Positions 1-9,300 of a stretch of 17,264 nt of DNA are shown here, one piece after another. The stretch comes from Fibrobacter sp. UBA4309. Its GTDB lineage: Bacteria > Fibrobacterota > Fibrobacteria > Fibrobacterales > Fibrobacteraceae. Position 1 is the first letter of the stretch; each line of letters begins with the position of its first letter. The DNA lies in contig NZ_DGUN01000022.1 in the NCBI RefSeq assembly GCF_002395745.1, positions 1 to 17,264 of the forward strand, in the 5' to 3' direction. A model generated the notes under the pieces. The model had not been told where the DNA came from. It saw only the letters and a program-made list of their open reading frames with translations, and did not search any database. A program made the position numbers and the translations under genes.

Positions 1-1573
1 AGAGACCGCTCGTACCGCCGGAGAAGCGACCGTCGGTGAGGAGGGCGCAGGACTTGCCGAGGTGACGGCTCTTGAGGTAAGAGGTCGGGTAGAGCATTTC
101 CTGCATGCCAGGACCACCCTTCGGGCCTTCGTAGCGGATGACGACCACGTCGCCAGCCTTCACCTTGTTGCCGAGGATGCCTTCGACAGCTTCTTCCTGG
201 CTTTCGAACACGATGGCCGGACCAGTGAACTTCCAGATGGATTCATCGACACCTGCGGTCTTCACGATGCAACCGTCGATAGCGAGGTTACCGTACAGAA
301 CAGCGAGGCCGCCGTCCTTGGTGTAGGCGTGTTCGCCGTCGCGGATAGCGCCGTTTGCGCGGTCGAGGTCGTGGTCGGGGTACATGAAGTTCTGAGAGAA
401 GGCTTCGATGTTGTACTTGCGGCCCGGGCCAGCGAGGTAGCGCTGCTTGGCTTCGGCGCTCGGGTTACGCTTGAGGTCGTTCACTTCGAGAGCTTCGCCC
501 ATGGTGGCTGCGTGAACGGTCTTTGCATTCTTGTGGATGAGGCCCATACGGTCGAGTTCACCGAGGATGCCCATGATGCCGCCAGCGCGGTTCACGTTTT
601 CCACGTGAATGTTGTGGACGGTCGGGGCGACCTTGCAGATGCACGGCGTGTTGCGGGAGAGGCGGTCGATGTCCTTCATGGTGAAGTCGACGCCAGCTTC
701 CTGTGCGACGGCGAGCAAGTGGAGCACGGTGTTGGAGGAACCGCCCATGGCGATGTCGAGGCGCATGGCGTTTTCGAAGGCGTCCTTCGTGGCGATGCTG
801 CGCGGGAGGATGCTTTCGTCGTTCAAATCGTAATACTGGTGGCAGAGTTCCACGATACGCTTACCGGCAGCTTCGAACAGCTTCTTACGTTCGGCGTGCG
901 TTGCAACGATGGTGCCGTTGCCCGGGAGGCTGAGGCCGAGGGCTTCGGTAAGGGAGTTCATGGAGTTTGCGGTGAACATGCCGGAGCAGGAACCGCAGGT
1001 CGGGCAAGCGTTAGCTTCGATGGCGGCCACTTCTTCGTCGCTGATGGTGTTGTCGGCGGAATCGATCATGGCGTCGATCAAGTCGAGAGCGCGGTCCTTG
1101 CCGTCCTTCGTCGTGACGTGACCCGCTTCCATCGGGCCGCCAGAAACGAAGATTGCCGGAATGTTGAGGCGCATGGCGGCCATGAGCATACCCGGAGTCA
1201 CCTTGTCGCAGTTAGAGATGCAAACGAGGGCGTCGGCGCGGTGGGCGTTAGCCATGTATTCGGTAGAGTCTGCGATGAGATCGCGGCTGGGCAAGCTGTA
1301 GAGCATGCCGTCGTGGCCCATGGCGATACCGTCATCGACGGCGATGGTGTTCATTTCCTTGGCGACACCACCGGCGGCTTCGATAGCGCGTGCGACCACC
1401 TGGCCCAAGTCCTTCAGATGAACGTGTCCCGGAACAAACTGGGTGTAGCTGTTCACCACGCAAATCACCGGCTTACCAAAGTCTTCCACCTTGGTTCCCG
1501 TTGCGTGCCACAGGGCGCGTGCACCGGCCATTTCGCGGCCTTCCATAGTCTTGAGCGAACGAAGTTTCGGCAT
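1..1573 (-). CDS. ilvD: Dihydroxy-acid dehydratase (3' end beyond window)
   Basis: IlvD dehydrates 2,3-dihydroxy-isovalerate and 2,3-dihydroxy-3-methylvalerate to the 2-keto acids, the third common step of valine, isoleucine and leucine synthesis in the cytoplasm. The translation begins MPKLRSLKTMEGREMAGARA and follows the E. coli enzyme closely. Visible signatures are VDDGIAMGHDGMLYSLPSR (about residues 79-97), ISNCDK with Cys122, and CPTCGSCSGMFTANSMN starting near residue 190; these cysteines fit the Fe-S cluster ligands of the family. About 524 residues are present; the family is usually 550-620, so the C-terminus lies left of the window. The ATG at 1573 is chosen because AGAGGA (1579-1584) sits just upstream and because it matches the E. 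coli N-terminus. It is transcribed divergently from the next gene. The long open frame on the opposite strand is only a codon-bias shadow. Confidence 0.97.
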   Translation of the reverse strand, partial: MPKLRSLKTMEGREMAGARALWHATGTKVEDFGKPVICVVNSYTQFVPGHVHLKDLGQVVARAIEAAGGVAKEMNTIAVDDGIAMGHDGMLYSLPSRDLIADSTEYMANAHRADALVCISNCDKVTPGMLMAAMRLNIPAIFVSGGPMEAGHVTTKDGKDRALDLIDAMIDSADNTISDEEVAAIEANACPTCGSCSGMFTANSMNSLTEALGLSLPGNGTIVATHAERKKLFEAAGKRIVELCHQYYDLNDESILPRSIATKDAFENAMRLDIAMGGSSNTVLHLLAVAQEAGVDFTMKDIDRLSRNTPCICKVAPTVHNIHVENVNRAGGIMGILGELDRMGLIHKNAKTVHAATMGEALEVNDLKRNPSAEAKQRYLAGPGRKYNIEAFSQNFMYPDHDLDRANGAIRDGEHAYTKDGGLAVLYGNLAIDGCIVKTAGVDESIWKFTGPAIVFESQEEAVEGILGNKVKAGDVVVIRYEGPKGGPGMQEMLYPTSYLKSRHLGKSCALLTDGRFSGGTSGL

Positions 1574-1725
1574 AATAATCCTCTTTTGTGTCTTAAACTT
1601 TTTCAAAAAATGTAGAAAATTTGAAATTCCATGGCACAAATCCCGGCAAAAATCCGTCTTATACAGTAGGTGGGGACTGCTCCATCCGCCCAGCGGGGGC
1701 GTACCCGCAAAAAAAGGAATATAAG

Positions 1726-2697
1726 ATGGACAAAAATCGAAAAGTAATTCGCAAGAACCCGATTCCGGAGGCGTTCAGGGGCAAGGTCTACCTGGACCCG
1801 ACATACGACCCGGCTTTCAAGGAGTTTTTCGGCAGTGAGGCCGCCTTGAAGGACTTTCTTGACGGCGTACTTGATCTCGAGGGCGACGACAAAATCAAGA
1901 CGCTTCGCTTCAGGTTCGAGGAGCCCGTGGAATTTCGCCTTCCCGAGCGCAAGAAGGTGGTGTTCGACATCTTCGCAACAACCGGGACGGGCCGGTTCCT
2001 GAACGTGGAGATGCAGCGCCTGGAACACGACTTTTTCATCGACCGCACTATCCTCTATAAGGCCTTTTTGCTTATCAAGGGAAAGAAGGAGATGGAAAAT
2101 TCTCCAGAATTTAAGGCTCTTCCCGCAGACTTGCAGAGGCGACGCCGCTACCAGTTGCCGGAGACGGTATCTATTTGGATTTGCGACTTCGACTTGCCCC
2201 ATGCCGAGGGGGAATATTTGGACGAGTGGGCGCTTTACAGCAGGATCTCCCTGAAGGGCGGAAGTGCTCGACCACTTTCGGAAAAAAATAAGTATATTTT
2301 CCTTAGCATCCCGAACTTCACGAAGTCCGCCGACGAGGTGAAGGGGGCCGTAGATGTATGGCTCTACCTACTGAATCACGCCAGGGACGGCGGTGAACTT
2401 CCGGATTTCGGCAGCGGAGTCGTCGAGGAGGCACTCGAGCGCATTCGCGTGGACAACGCGGCCGACGAACTTCTGTCCGTTCAGGAGAAAGCTATGGCAC
2501 ACGAAGAAGATTACGAAATCATGCTGGCTGGAGCCAAGATCCGCGCCCAGGAAGAAGGTCATGCACAAGGTCATGCACAAGGTCTTGCTGAAGGCCTTGC
2601 TGAAGGCCGTGCACAAGGCCGCGCAGAAATGGCCGAATTCCTGCGCTCGAAGGGCGTCTCCGAATCCATAATAGCCGAGGCGCTCGCCGCGAAGTAA
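1726..2697 (+). CDS. PD-(D/E)XK nuclease family protein, Rpn/transposase-associated type
   Basis: This is a 323-residue protein of the PDDEXK_2 / Rpn-like group, proteins related to recombination-promoting nucleases and often annotated as a PD-(D/E)XK nuclease family transposase. It opens with the family-typical phrase YLDPTYDPAFKEFFGSE (near residues 22-38). The nuclease core is seen as FDIFATTGTGRFLNVEMQ (about 80-97): an Asp, a spacer and an E-x-Q, the usual D...ExK/Q metal-site arrangement. The tail from about residue 278 is a run of G-H-A-Q / G-L-A-E units, a common C-terminal feature of the family, ending in a short helical block (EFLRSKGVSESIIAEALAAK). Start: the frame is open further upstream to a TTG at 1621, but ATG 1726 has AAGGA seven bases before it. 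It is divergent from ilvD and needs no partner in the window. Target and physiological role are unknown; no inverted repeats mark it as a complete mobile element. Confidence 0.85.
   Translation: MDKNRKVIRKNPIPEAFRGKVYLDPTYDPAFKEFFGSEAALKDFLDGVLDLEGDDKIKTLRFRFEEPVEFRLPERKKVVFDIFATTGTGRFLNVEMQRLEHDFFIDRTILYKAFLLIKGKKEMENSPEFKALPADLQRRRRYQLPETVSIWICDFDLPHAEGEYLDEWALYSRISLKGGSARPLSEKNKYIFLSIPNFTKSADEVKGAVDVWLYLLNHARDGGELPDFGSGVVEEALERIRVDNAADELLSVQEKAMAHEEDYEIMLAGAKIRAQEEGHAQGHAQGLAEGLAEGRAQGRAEMAEFLRSKGVSESIIAEALAAK
2557..2628 (+). repeat. Six 12-bp tandem repeats in the nuclease gene tail
   Basis: Six consecutive 12-bp units of the type GGTCATGCACAA / GGCCTTGCTGAA encode Gly-x-Ala-(Gln/Glu) units. 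Units 1 and 2 are identical, and the others differ at a few bases. The unit length keeps the frame, so gain or loss changes only the length of the C-terminal tail. Confidence 0.85.
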
Positions 2698-2770
2698 TTC
2701 CCTCAAAAAGTGCGCTAAATCACATAAAAATCAAGGACTTATGCGAAAAAAGGGAATTTTTTCGTGACGA

Positions 2771-2805
2771 AGGGCACGTTTGAGCCCTCTGTTTCTGTTT
2801 TTTTT
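2771..2805 (+). terminator. Possible rho-independent terminator after the nuclease gene
   Basis: AGGGC (2771-2775), an 8-nt loop and GCCCT (2784-2788) form a 5-bp stem, followed by a T-rich tract ending in eight T (2798-2805). It lies about 75 nt after the stop codon. The stem is short and a gap separates it from the pure T run, so the call is moderate. Confidence 0.5.
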
Positions 2806-2806
2806 C

Positions 2807-2824
2807 GTAAAAATATTGTAATTT
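2807..2824 (+). promoter_or_regulatory. Candidate promoter element of the first giant surface-protein gene
   Basis: The 18-mer GTAAAAATATTGTAATTT matches 15 of 18 positions with GTAAATTTATTTTAATTT at 6291-6308, upstream of the paralogous gene. Both are preceded by a run of T and lie a similar distance from the start codon (43 and 40 nt between element and ATG). Conservation at the same place before two paralogs suggests a shared promoter core (TAATTT or TATTnT as the -10 region), although it may also reflect recent duplication. Confidence 0.4.
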
Positions 2825-2867
2825 CCTTATTTTTTTCTATTTTTGTGAAAAAAAAACGAGGCAATGT

Positions 2868-5800
2868 ATGCGAAAATTTACAATTGCGGGCGCTTTGTGT
2901 GTAATGTTTGGGTTGCTTGCCGTGGGGCAGGCGTTTGGTGCGATGGATTCGTGGATGAAGCATGCAAGTTCCCAAGAACCCTCTGTAAATCCAACAAGTG
3001 AATGCTATGAAGTTTCTACACCGGAGCAATTGGCGTGGTTTGCTGGGAAAATTCCTGGCAAATGCATTGAATTGGCTGCTGATCTTGACATGAAGGGAAA
3101 AGGTGATGGGTACTATTGGGTTCCTATTGCAGCAGGAGGATCAGCTACGGCCGTTAATTTTAATGGTAAAGGCCATATCATTCGAAACCTATATATAAGT
3201 GCCGAAGAAATTTTGTCAAATAATGCATATCCTTCAAATTTTGCTCAGAACCTTGGCCTTATCGGAGCTTTTAAGGGGCATGTGCAAAATGTGATTCTTG
3301 AAGATGTTCAAGTATATGCCTATGGCAATAATTTTAACACCACTAATACAGACAATCCTGTTAAAGGCCCGCTTTCCATTGGTACAGTTGTCGGCTGGCA
3401 GAGTGGTGGAGGCATTGTTGAAGACTGCTATGTTACGGGCACAATGCTGACTATTGGTGATGGGCAGGCTGTTGGAGGAATTGTCGGTAATAATGGTGGT
3501 GGAACGATTCGTAATTGCTATAGTGCTGTAAATATCACTGCAAATGGTATTGCCTATGTCGGGGGAATTGCTGGATATTCGAAAAATTATAGTGGAGATG
3601 TAACTATCTCATCTTGCGTTTATGCCGGTGAAACCCTTTCTGCTGTTGGAGAAGGAACTGTAATAATTAATGGAAAGGAAGAATACTTTGTTTCTAGTGC
3701 AGGAGCCATTGTCGGAAACCATTATAATGGTAATACCACTTTTGAAAATGTTTATTATGATAGCGACAAGTTTGAGACTGGTGTGGGCGCAACTATGGGA
3801 GGAAACACCACGGGTGAGCCTTCTGGGGAGCCGGAATTAAATTCAGATTTAATTGCTTGCACTCTTAACGGCGGTGAAATACAACAAGATGGATCTTGTT
3901 CCAAAGAAGGTGCTTGGTCTGCCGGGGAAGACGGTCTTTCTCTGGATGGTTATGGTGCAGATGGCTACAAGATTATTTTCGATGCAAATGGAGGATCTTT
4001 TACTGGTGGAACGACCTTTGTCAAAAATGTAAAGCCTGAAAATGTTGTCAATAATGAAGGGGTTGATAATCCGACATGGGATGAAAACCATGCTTTTGTT
4101 GGTTGGGCTCTTTCTTCGGATGCATCTGAACCGGAAGATCTTGGAAATCCCACAAAGGACAAAGTGGTTTATGCAGTATGGAATCCTGTTTATGCGATTA
4201 CGTTTAGTGCGGCACCCGGAAAATTTGCCGATGGAGATGATGAAAAGATCGTAAAGGTCGAACTCGGTAAGAAAATTTCTATTGGTGACGCATTTGGTAA
4301 CCCGGAAAGAGAGAACTATTATTTTAGGGGCTGGGCCTCTAACGAGAATCCTTCGGTAGAAGATGCTCTTGTTGACGAAGAAACAGGTCTTGACGCCCTC
4401 CCGGATGCAAGTGATAATAAAACGTTCTACGCAGTTTGGACAGAAGTCCCTACGTACATAGTTACTTTCCATTCAAATGGACATGGACCCACGGTTTCCA
4501 AGTATCTTGAGGTCCTCGAAAACCAGACTATAGAAGGTCTGTCTGAAGAACAATTTGGAAGTGCTGTAGGATATGTCCTGGATGGTTGGTGCCATGACTC
4601 TGAATGCAATACTGTTTTTAATTTCTCCACTACACCTATAACAGGTAATATAACTGTTTATGCAAACTGGGTCAAACAGTCGTATAATGTAAATTATGTT
4701 TTGAATTGTGGTGAAGCATGTTCAGCATCTAATGCATCGACTTATACAGTGGATGGTCTTGCGCTTAATGCTCCCAGTGCTTGGGAAGGACATCAATTTG
4801 TTGGATGGTCTGAGGAAAATAATAGTACGGATGCAAAGAATTCAATTCCTGCCGGTGAAACGGGTGAGAAAACTCTCTACGCCATATGGAATGTTGACGT
4901 CTTTACGATTACATACAATGCTGGTGCTTATGGTAAGGGTAATCTTATTCCGGCTGTTCAAACGGAATATGGTGAGTCCCATACCATTATAGCGAATCAA
5001 TTTACACGTGATGGATTTACTCAGGAAGGCTGGTCCACAAGCGATGGTAGTGCATCCGCTGAATATAATGTCGGTCAATCAGTGAGCAATGTTTCGCTGA
5101 ACCTCTATCCGCATTGGGTCTTGAAGAATAACACTATTGCGGTAAAGGCTGTGTCGGCAGAATTCCCATATGACACCAAATCGCATGCTGCGGAATGTAG
5201 TGTTGAAGGTGAGGTCCCCGAGGGATTTACAATTTCTTCGTCTTCTTCTCCCACCGTACAAAATGTTTCTGATGGGAAAAAGACTGCGTCATGTACTTTG
5301 ATTATAACAGATGAAACAGGTACAGATGTAACCAGTTCTTTCACGATAATCTCTTCTAAAGGTTCGATTTCTGTTAAGGCTGCAGAAACTCCGATTGGAG
5401 CATTGACAATCCTTACGGATGAAAATGGCAAAAGAGCTGTTATCAACGGCACTTATGGTGGTGCTGTTACGCCCAATTTTGAAGAAAATGATGCTGTTGA
5501 AATCACTACGGGCATTACGGTCAAGAGCGTGACACTGAACCGAACGTTCACTAAAAACGTTATTTCTACACTGTATGTCCCGTTCAAGATTGCTTCGAAT
5601 AAAATTGTTGGAGCAAAAGTTTACAAGTTTGAGACGGTTGAGAAAAATGAAACTGATGGCCGCTGGAAGTTCAAGGTTTCAACGGCGGAAACTGTCGAGG
5701 CGAATACACCTTATGTTATTCTGCCATCAGCAACGCAGGTAACCTTTAAAGCATCATCCTTGACACTCAATACGTCTAATCCGGTAACACATTCGGAGGG

Positions 5801-6209
5801 TAAGTGGGAATTCAAGGGAACCTACGAGCTTAAGACATTTGCAGAAACAAACGATAAGGCTTTCTATGTCTTTGCAGGCCAAGAAAGTGCCGGAACAAAG
5901 CTTGGTCAGTTTGTGAAATCCAGTGGCTTTGCCAATCCGATGCGCGCCTATCTGATTTACCACAAGAATGCTAACGTTGCGGCGAAGTCTGCCAGCGGTA
6001 GCTTGGGTAGCAACATTCTGCTCCCAGACGAACTTGATATCGAGGTCGAAGACGAGAATGGCATCGTTGTCCAGACGGGCAGGCTCAATACGCTCACGGG
6101 CGAGGTTCGCATGGACCGCTGGTTCGACCTGAAGGGCCGCAAACTGAATTCCAAGCCGACCGTGAAGGGAACCTACTACAAGAACGGGAAAAGGGTCATT
6201 GTTAAGTGA
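2868..6209 (+). CDS. Secreted multi-domain B-repeat surface protein, paralog 1 (1113 aa)
   Basis: This is a predicted exported surface protein, probably an adhesin or cell-surface structural protein; no catalytic motif is seen. Domains: Sec signal peptide (1-25, hydrophobic core then QAFGA); a head with QLAWFA and DLDMKG (about 54-75) leading into GLUG-like units of a beta-helix, for example VGGIVGN...GTIRNCYSAV and VGGIAGYS (168-300); a Gly/Thr/Pro linker near 306-325; five InlB/Listeria-Bacteroides B-repeats (about 367-440, 442-527, 530-602, 606-676, 679-751), each ending in GW...(F/L)YAxW-like strands; a unit of different type at 755-838 resembling MBG/YDG-like modules; and a C-terminal block (843-1113) ending in FDLKGRKLNSKPTVKGTYYK and a short basic strand. 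That end resembles C-terminal sorting or anchoring tails of Bacteroidota and Fibrobacter proteins, but the transport route is an inference. The start ATG 2868 follows GAGG; the overlapping ATG at 2864 is in another frame. The body is AT-rich, the last part more GC-rich. Confidence 0.9.
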   Translation: MRKFTIAGALCVMFGLLAVGQAFGAMDSWMKHASSQEPSVNPTSECYEVSTPEQLAWFAGKIPGKCIELAADLDMKGKGDGYYWVPIAAGGSATAVNFNGKGHIIRNLYISAEEILSNNAYPSNFAQNLGLIGAFKGHVQNVILEDVQVYAYGNNFNTTNTDNPVKGPLSIGTVVGWQSGGGIVEDCYVTGTMLTIGDGQAVGGIVGNNGGGTIRNCYSAVNITANGIAYVGGIAGYSKNYSGDVTISSCVYAGETLSAVGEGTVIINGKEEYFVSSAGAIVGNHYNGNTTFENVYYDSDKFETGVGATMGGNTTGEPSGEPELNSDLIACTLNGGEIQQDGSCSKEGAWSAGEDGLSLDGYGADGYKIIFDANGGSFTGGTTFVKNVKPENVVNNEGVDNPTWDENHAFVGWALSSDASEPEDLGNPTKDKVVYAVWNPVYAITFSAAPGKFADGDDEKIVKVELGKKISIGDAFGNPERENYYFRGWASNENPSVEDALVDEETGLDALPDASDNKTFYAVWTEVPTYIVTFHSNGHGPTVSKYLEVLENQTIEGLSEEQFGSAVGYVLDGWCHDSECNTVFNFSTTPITGNITVYANWVKQSYNVNYVLNCGEACSASNASTYTVDGLALNAPSAWEGHQFVGWSEENNSTDAKNSIPAGETGEKTLYAIWNVDVFTITYNAGAYGKGNLIPAVQTEYGESHTIIANQFTRDGFTQEGWSTSDGSASAEYNVGQSVSNVSLNLYPHWVLKNNTIAVKAVSAEFPYDTKSHAAECSVEGEVPEGFTISSSSSPTVQNVSDGKKTASCTLIITDETGTDVTSSFTIISSKGSISVKAAETPIGALTILTDENGKRAVINGTYGGAVTPNFEENDAVEITTGITVKSVTLNRTFTKNVISTLYVPFKIASNKIVGAKVYKFETVEKNETDGRWKFKVSTAETVEANTPYVILPSATQVTFKASSLTLNTSNPVTHSEGKWEFKGTYELKTFAETNDKAFYVFAGQESAGTKLGQFVKSSGFANPMRAYLIYHKNANVAAKSASGSLGSNILLPDELDIEVEDENGIVVQTGRLNTLTGEVRMDRWFDLKGRKLNSKPTVKGTYYKNGKRVIVK

Positions 6210-6245
6210 TTTGGACCACTTTTTTGAAGAGAAATAGTGGTTCGG

Positions 6246-6267
6246 TCGTGACATGACTCACGATTTT
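6246..6267 (+). terminator. Weak hairpin with T4 after paralog 1
   Basis: TCGTGA (6246-6251), a 6-nt loop and TCACGA (6258-6263) are followed by TTTT. The stem is only 6 bp with half GC, so termination would be partial at best. A second loose dyad, ACCACT (6215-6220) with AGTGGT (6236-6241), lies between it and the stop codon. Confidence 0.3.
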
Positions 6268-6272
6268 CCCTC

Positions 6273-6308
6273 TTGACGACGCTTTTTTCTGTAAATTTAT
6301 TTTAATTT
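6273..6308 (+). promoter_or_regulatory. Candidate promoter of paralog 2
   Basis: TTGACG (6273-6278) is a good -35 match. With a 17-nt spacer the -10 would be TTTATT (6296-6301); the alternative is TTTAAT (6301-6306). The 18-bp element at 6291-6308 is shared with the upstream region of paralog 1 (2807-2824). The -10 candidate lies in the loop of a 15-bp inverted repeat. Confidence 0.45.
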
Positions 6309-6321
6309 TACAGAAAAAAGC
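6281..6321. repeat. Perfect 15-bp inverted repeat before paralog 2
   Basis: GCTTTTTTCTGTAAA (6281-6295) and TTTACAGAAAAAAGC (6307-6321) are exact reverse complements, separated by 11 nt. No T-tract follows on the plus strand, so it does not look like a plain terminator. Its placement over the candidate -10 region and just before the start suggests an operator or a 5'-UTR hairpin. The matching region of paralog 1 keeps the T-run and the core but not the right arm. Confidence 0.7.
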
Positions 6322-6348
6322 TAAATTTAAGGAAAAAGGGGAAATTTT

Positions 6349-9300
6349 ATGCAGTTTATAACCAGATTGAAAACATTATTTATCGTGACCTGCCTCGTGT
6401 TTGTGGGGCAGGGGTTTGCCGCATGGGACGGCGTGTCAACTGAGCAACCGCAAAATACAGAGGTTATAGACGGAAAAACGTTTTATTTGATTGAAAATGA
6501 GGAGCAGCTGGCTTGGTTTGCCCAACAGGTGAATAGTGGTAAGTGGGACTATAATGCAAAGCTGACCGCGAATCTCGATATGAGTAATCCTGACCCGTCA
6601 AAAAAGAGCCTTTGGACTCCGATTGCTGTAGGTAATGGAGATGGTGGTAGAAAGGTTTTCAAGGGAACTTTTGATGGAAATAAGCATGTTATCTCCAATT
6701 TGTACATTTCTGCTGAAGAATTAATTACAAAATATTATGGCCAACCAATAAATAATAATAATGGCCAGGAAAATGGTACAGCCCAGAATTTAGGCTTTAT
6801 CGGATGTCTCACTGGAACTGTAAAGAATCTAATTATTGAAAATATTGAAGTTCATGGTTATGGCAAGGGGGGACTCGGTGATAACAAAAACTTGGTTGAC
6901 AAACCGCTTTCTATTGGAACGGTAGTGGGGTGGCAGAGTACAGATGCCAGCGTTATTGAAGGTTGCTATGTGACGGGTGTTGTCATCACGAGTGGAGATG
7001 GCCAGGCCGTTGGAGGAATTGTAGGTAATGTGGGGAGTGGTACTGTAAGAAATTGCTATAGTGCAGTTGATATTTATGCTAGTGGTTTAGCTTATGTGGG
7101 TGGAATTGCTGGCTATACGAAAAAATATAGCGGCAATTTAGTCACAATGGAATCCTGCGTTTATGCGGGTGAAACCCTTTCCACAGAAGGTTCTGCCCAA
7201 GTGGCAGGAAAAGACAGTTCGGGTAGGGCTGGTACTATTATCGGCTATCAGTATAAAGGAACGGTGACCCTTTCTAACCTCTATTATGATCAAGAACAGT
7301 TCCCTGGTGAAAATGCGGGAATCGGCGCCACGACTGGCGGATCGACTTCAGGAAGTACGACGCCGCAACCGAATGTGAATTCTGCTGCAACAATTTGTTT
7401 GTTAAATAATGGGACTCTCACTGATGGTGTATGCGATAAAAATTCGCCTTGGGAAATGGGAGAATCTGGTCCTGTTTTAATTGAATATAGTTCTGATGGC
7501 TACAAGATTACTTTTGATGCTAATGGTGGTTTTTTTGCTGGAAATGTGACCTCGGCTGTAAAATATATTAAGCCGGATTATGTTATTAACGATGACGGCC
7601 TTACAAAACCAACCCGTGATGATTTTGCCTTTGTTGGTTGGTCTACGAATAAAAATGCAGTACAACCTGACCAAAATTTGGGAACGGTTTCAGGTGCTGC
7701 TAAATTCTATGCAGTCTGGAATCCGATTTATATGATTACGTTTGGTACAATTAATGGCGATAATCATGGAACCTTCACGGATGGCTCAAGTACTCCCAAG
7801 ACAGTGAAAATTGAAAAAGGAAAAAGGATTTCGGTGCAGGGCTTTGATAGGCCAACGTCTTATACAGAAAATGATGTGAAGTACAATTTTGTTGGATGGG
7901 CTTTTGCAGAAGCACCTGCTGATGCTCTTGTTGAGGGCGGGCTTGATAACCTTCCCCTTGCGACAAAGGATACGACTTTGCTTGCCGTATGGACGACGGC
8001 CCCTGTTTATACCGTTAGTTTCTTTGCGAATGGTTCAACAACAGCTTCGTATGTTAGTACTGTGTACCAAAATGATAAAGCAGCTGAATTGACTGTTGAT
8101 AAAATGGATCCGAATCCAGGCTACACTTTCCTTGGCTGGTATGAAGACCTTAATGGTGAATCATTTGATTTTAATACAGTAATTAATCGAGACGTAAACC
8201 TTTTTGCTAAATGGGAAAAGGATAGTTATAATATTACATATGAGAATCTAAATGGGGCAGCCAATCCAAATCCGAGTACATATACCGTAGATGGCTTAGC
8301 CTTACAAGTACTGTCCTTGGATGATGCTCATAAATTTGAAGGGTGGTGTACCGATTATGAATTGAAAAATTGTATTACTGAAATTGCTCCGGGGAAAACT
8401 GGTGCTTTGACCCTGTATGCAAAATGGTCTGATGTTACATATGCGATAATCTATAGAGCGGCAGGTTCTGGTGCAACAGGGAACGTTTCACAGGGTGTGA
8501 AATACCATGGTGTTCCCTATACGCTTTTAGGGGAAAGCTATGATCGTCCTGGTTACAAGCAGAATGGCTGGACGACAACGCTTACGGGCGATAAAATCTA
8601 TGATTATGGTGATTCTTACGAAGTTGACGCTTCCATTACGTTCTATCCGACATGGAACACTGCCCATTATACTATTACTTATGTGTGTGATGGTTGTACA
8701 GATTTTAATAATCCTACTTCGTATACGAAGTTTGATAATGGCGATTTGAAATTTAAAAATCCGATATATCCCGGACCCGATCAGTATTATTGGGGAGGCT
8801 GGTTCAAGGATGCCGCATTTACCCAGTCGATTCAAATAATTAAGAAAGGCTCTTATGGTGATACGACCATTTATGCTAAGTTGCTCAAATACTACAATAT
8901 AGATTATGATTTGGGTGGAAAAAATGTTAAGGCCAATAACACTGCGAGATATCATGTTGAATTTGCTGTTGAACTTAAAGCGCCTGATCCAAGTTCTATA
9001 GATGGTTACACCTTTGCTGGCTGGTATGATAATCCTGCTTTCGCAGGCAATCCTGTGACGGAAATTCCGCTGGGCTCTACTGGAGACAAGACCTTCTATG
9101 CCAAGTGGATTCCTGAATCTGTTGAAACTCAGTATGGAGCAATCACCATCACGGAATCTAATACCAATGTTGACGGCGAAATTGTAACGACTCGTGCAGC
9201 CGTCATCAACGGCACATATGGTGGGGCTACTGAGCCTAATTTTGACGAAGCTGATGCTGTTGAAATCACTTCCGACATTACTGTCAATAGCGTGACTTTG

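Noticed and set aside
62..1615. 517-codon open frame on the plus strand opposite ilvD
   Set aside because: The minus strand encodes an unmistakable IlvD; the opposite frame has no family features and results from codon bias.
1687..1708. Competing GC hairpins (CGCCC/GGGCG and GCGGG/CCCGC) before the nuclease gene as a riboswitch or attenuator
   Set aside because: Stems are 5 bp, with no T-run and no recognised aptamer; too weak to call.
1726..2697. Complete insertion sequence around the nuclease gene
   Set aside because: No terminal inverted repeats or target-site duplication were seen, and Rpn-like proteins usually lack them.
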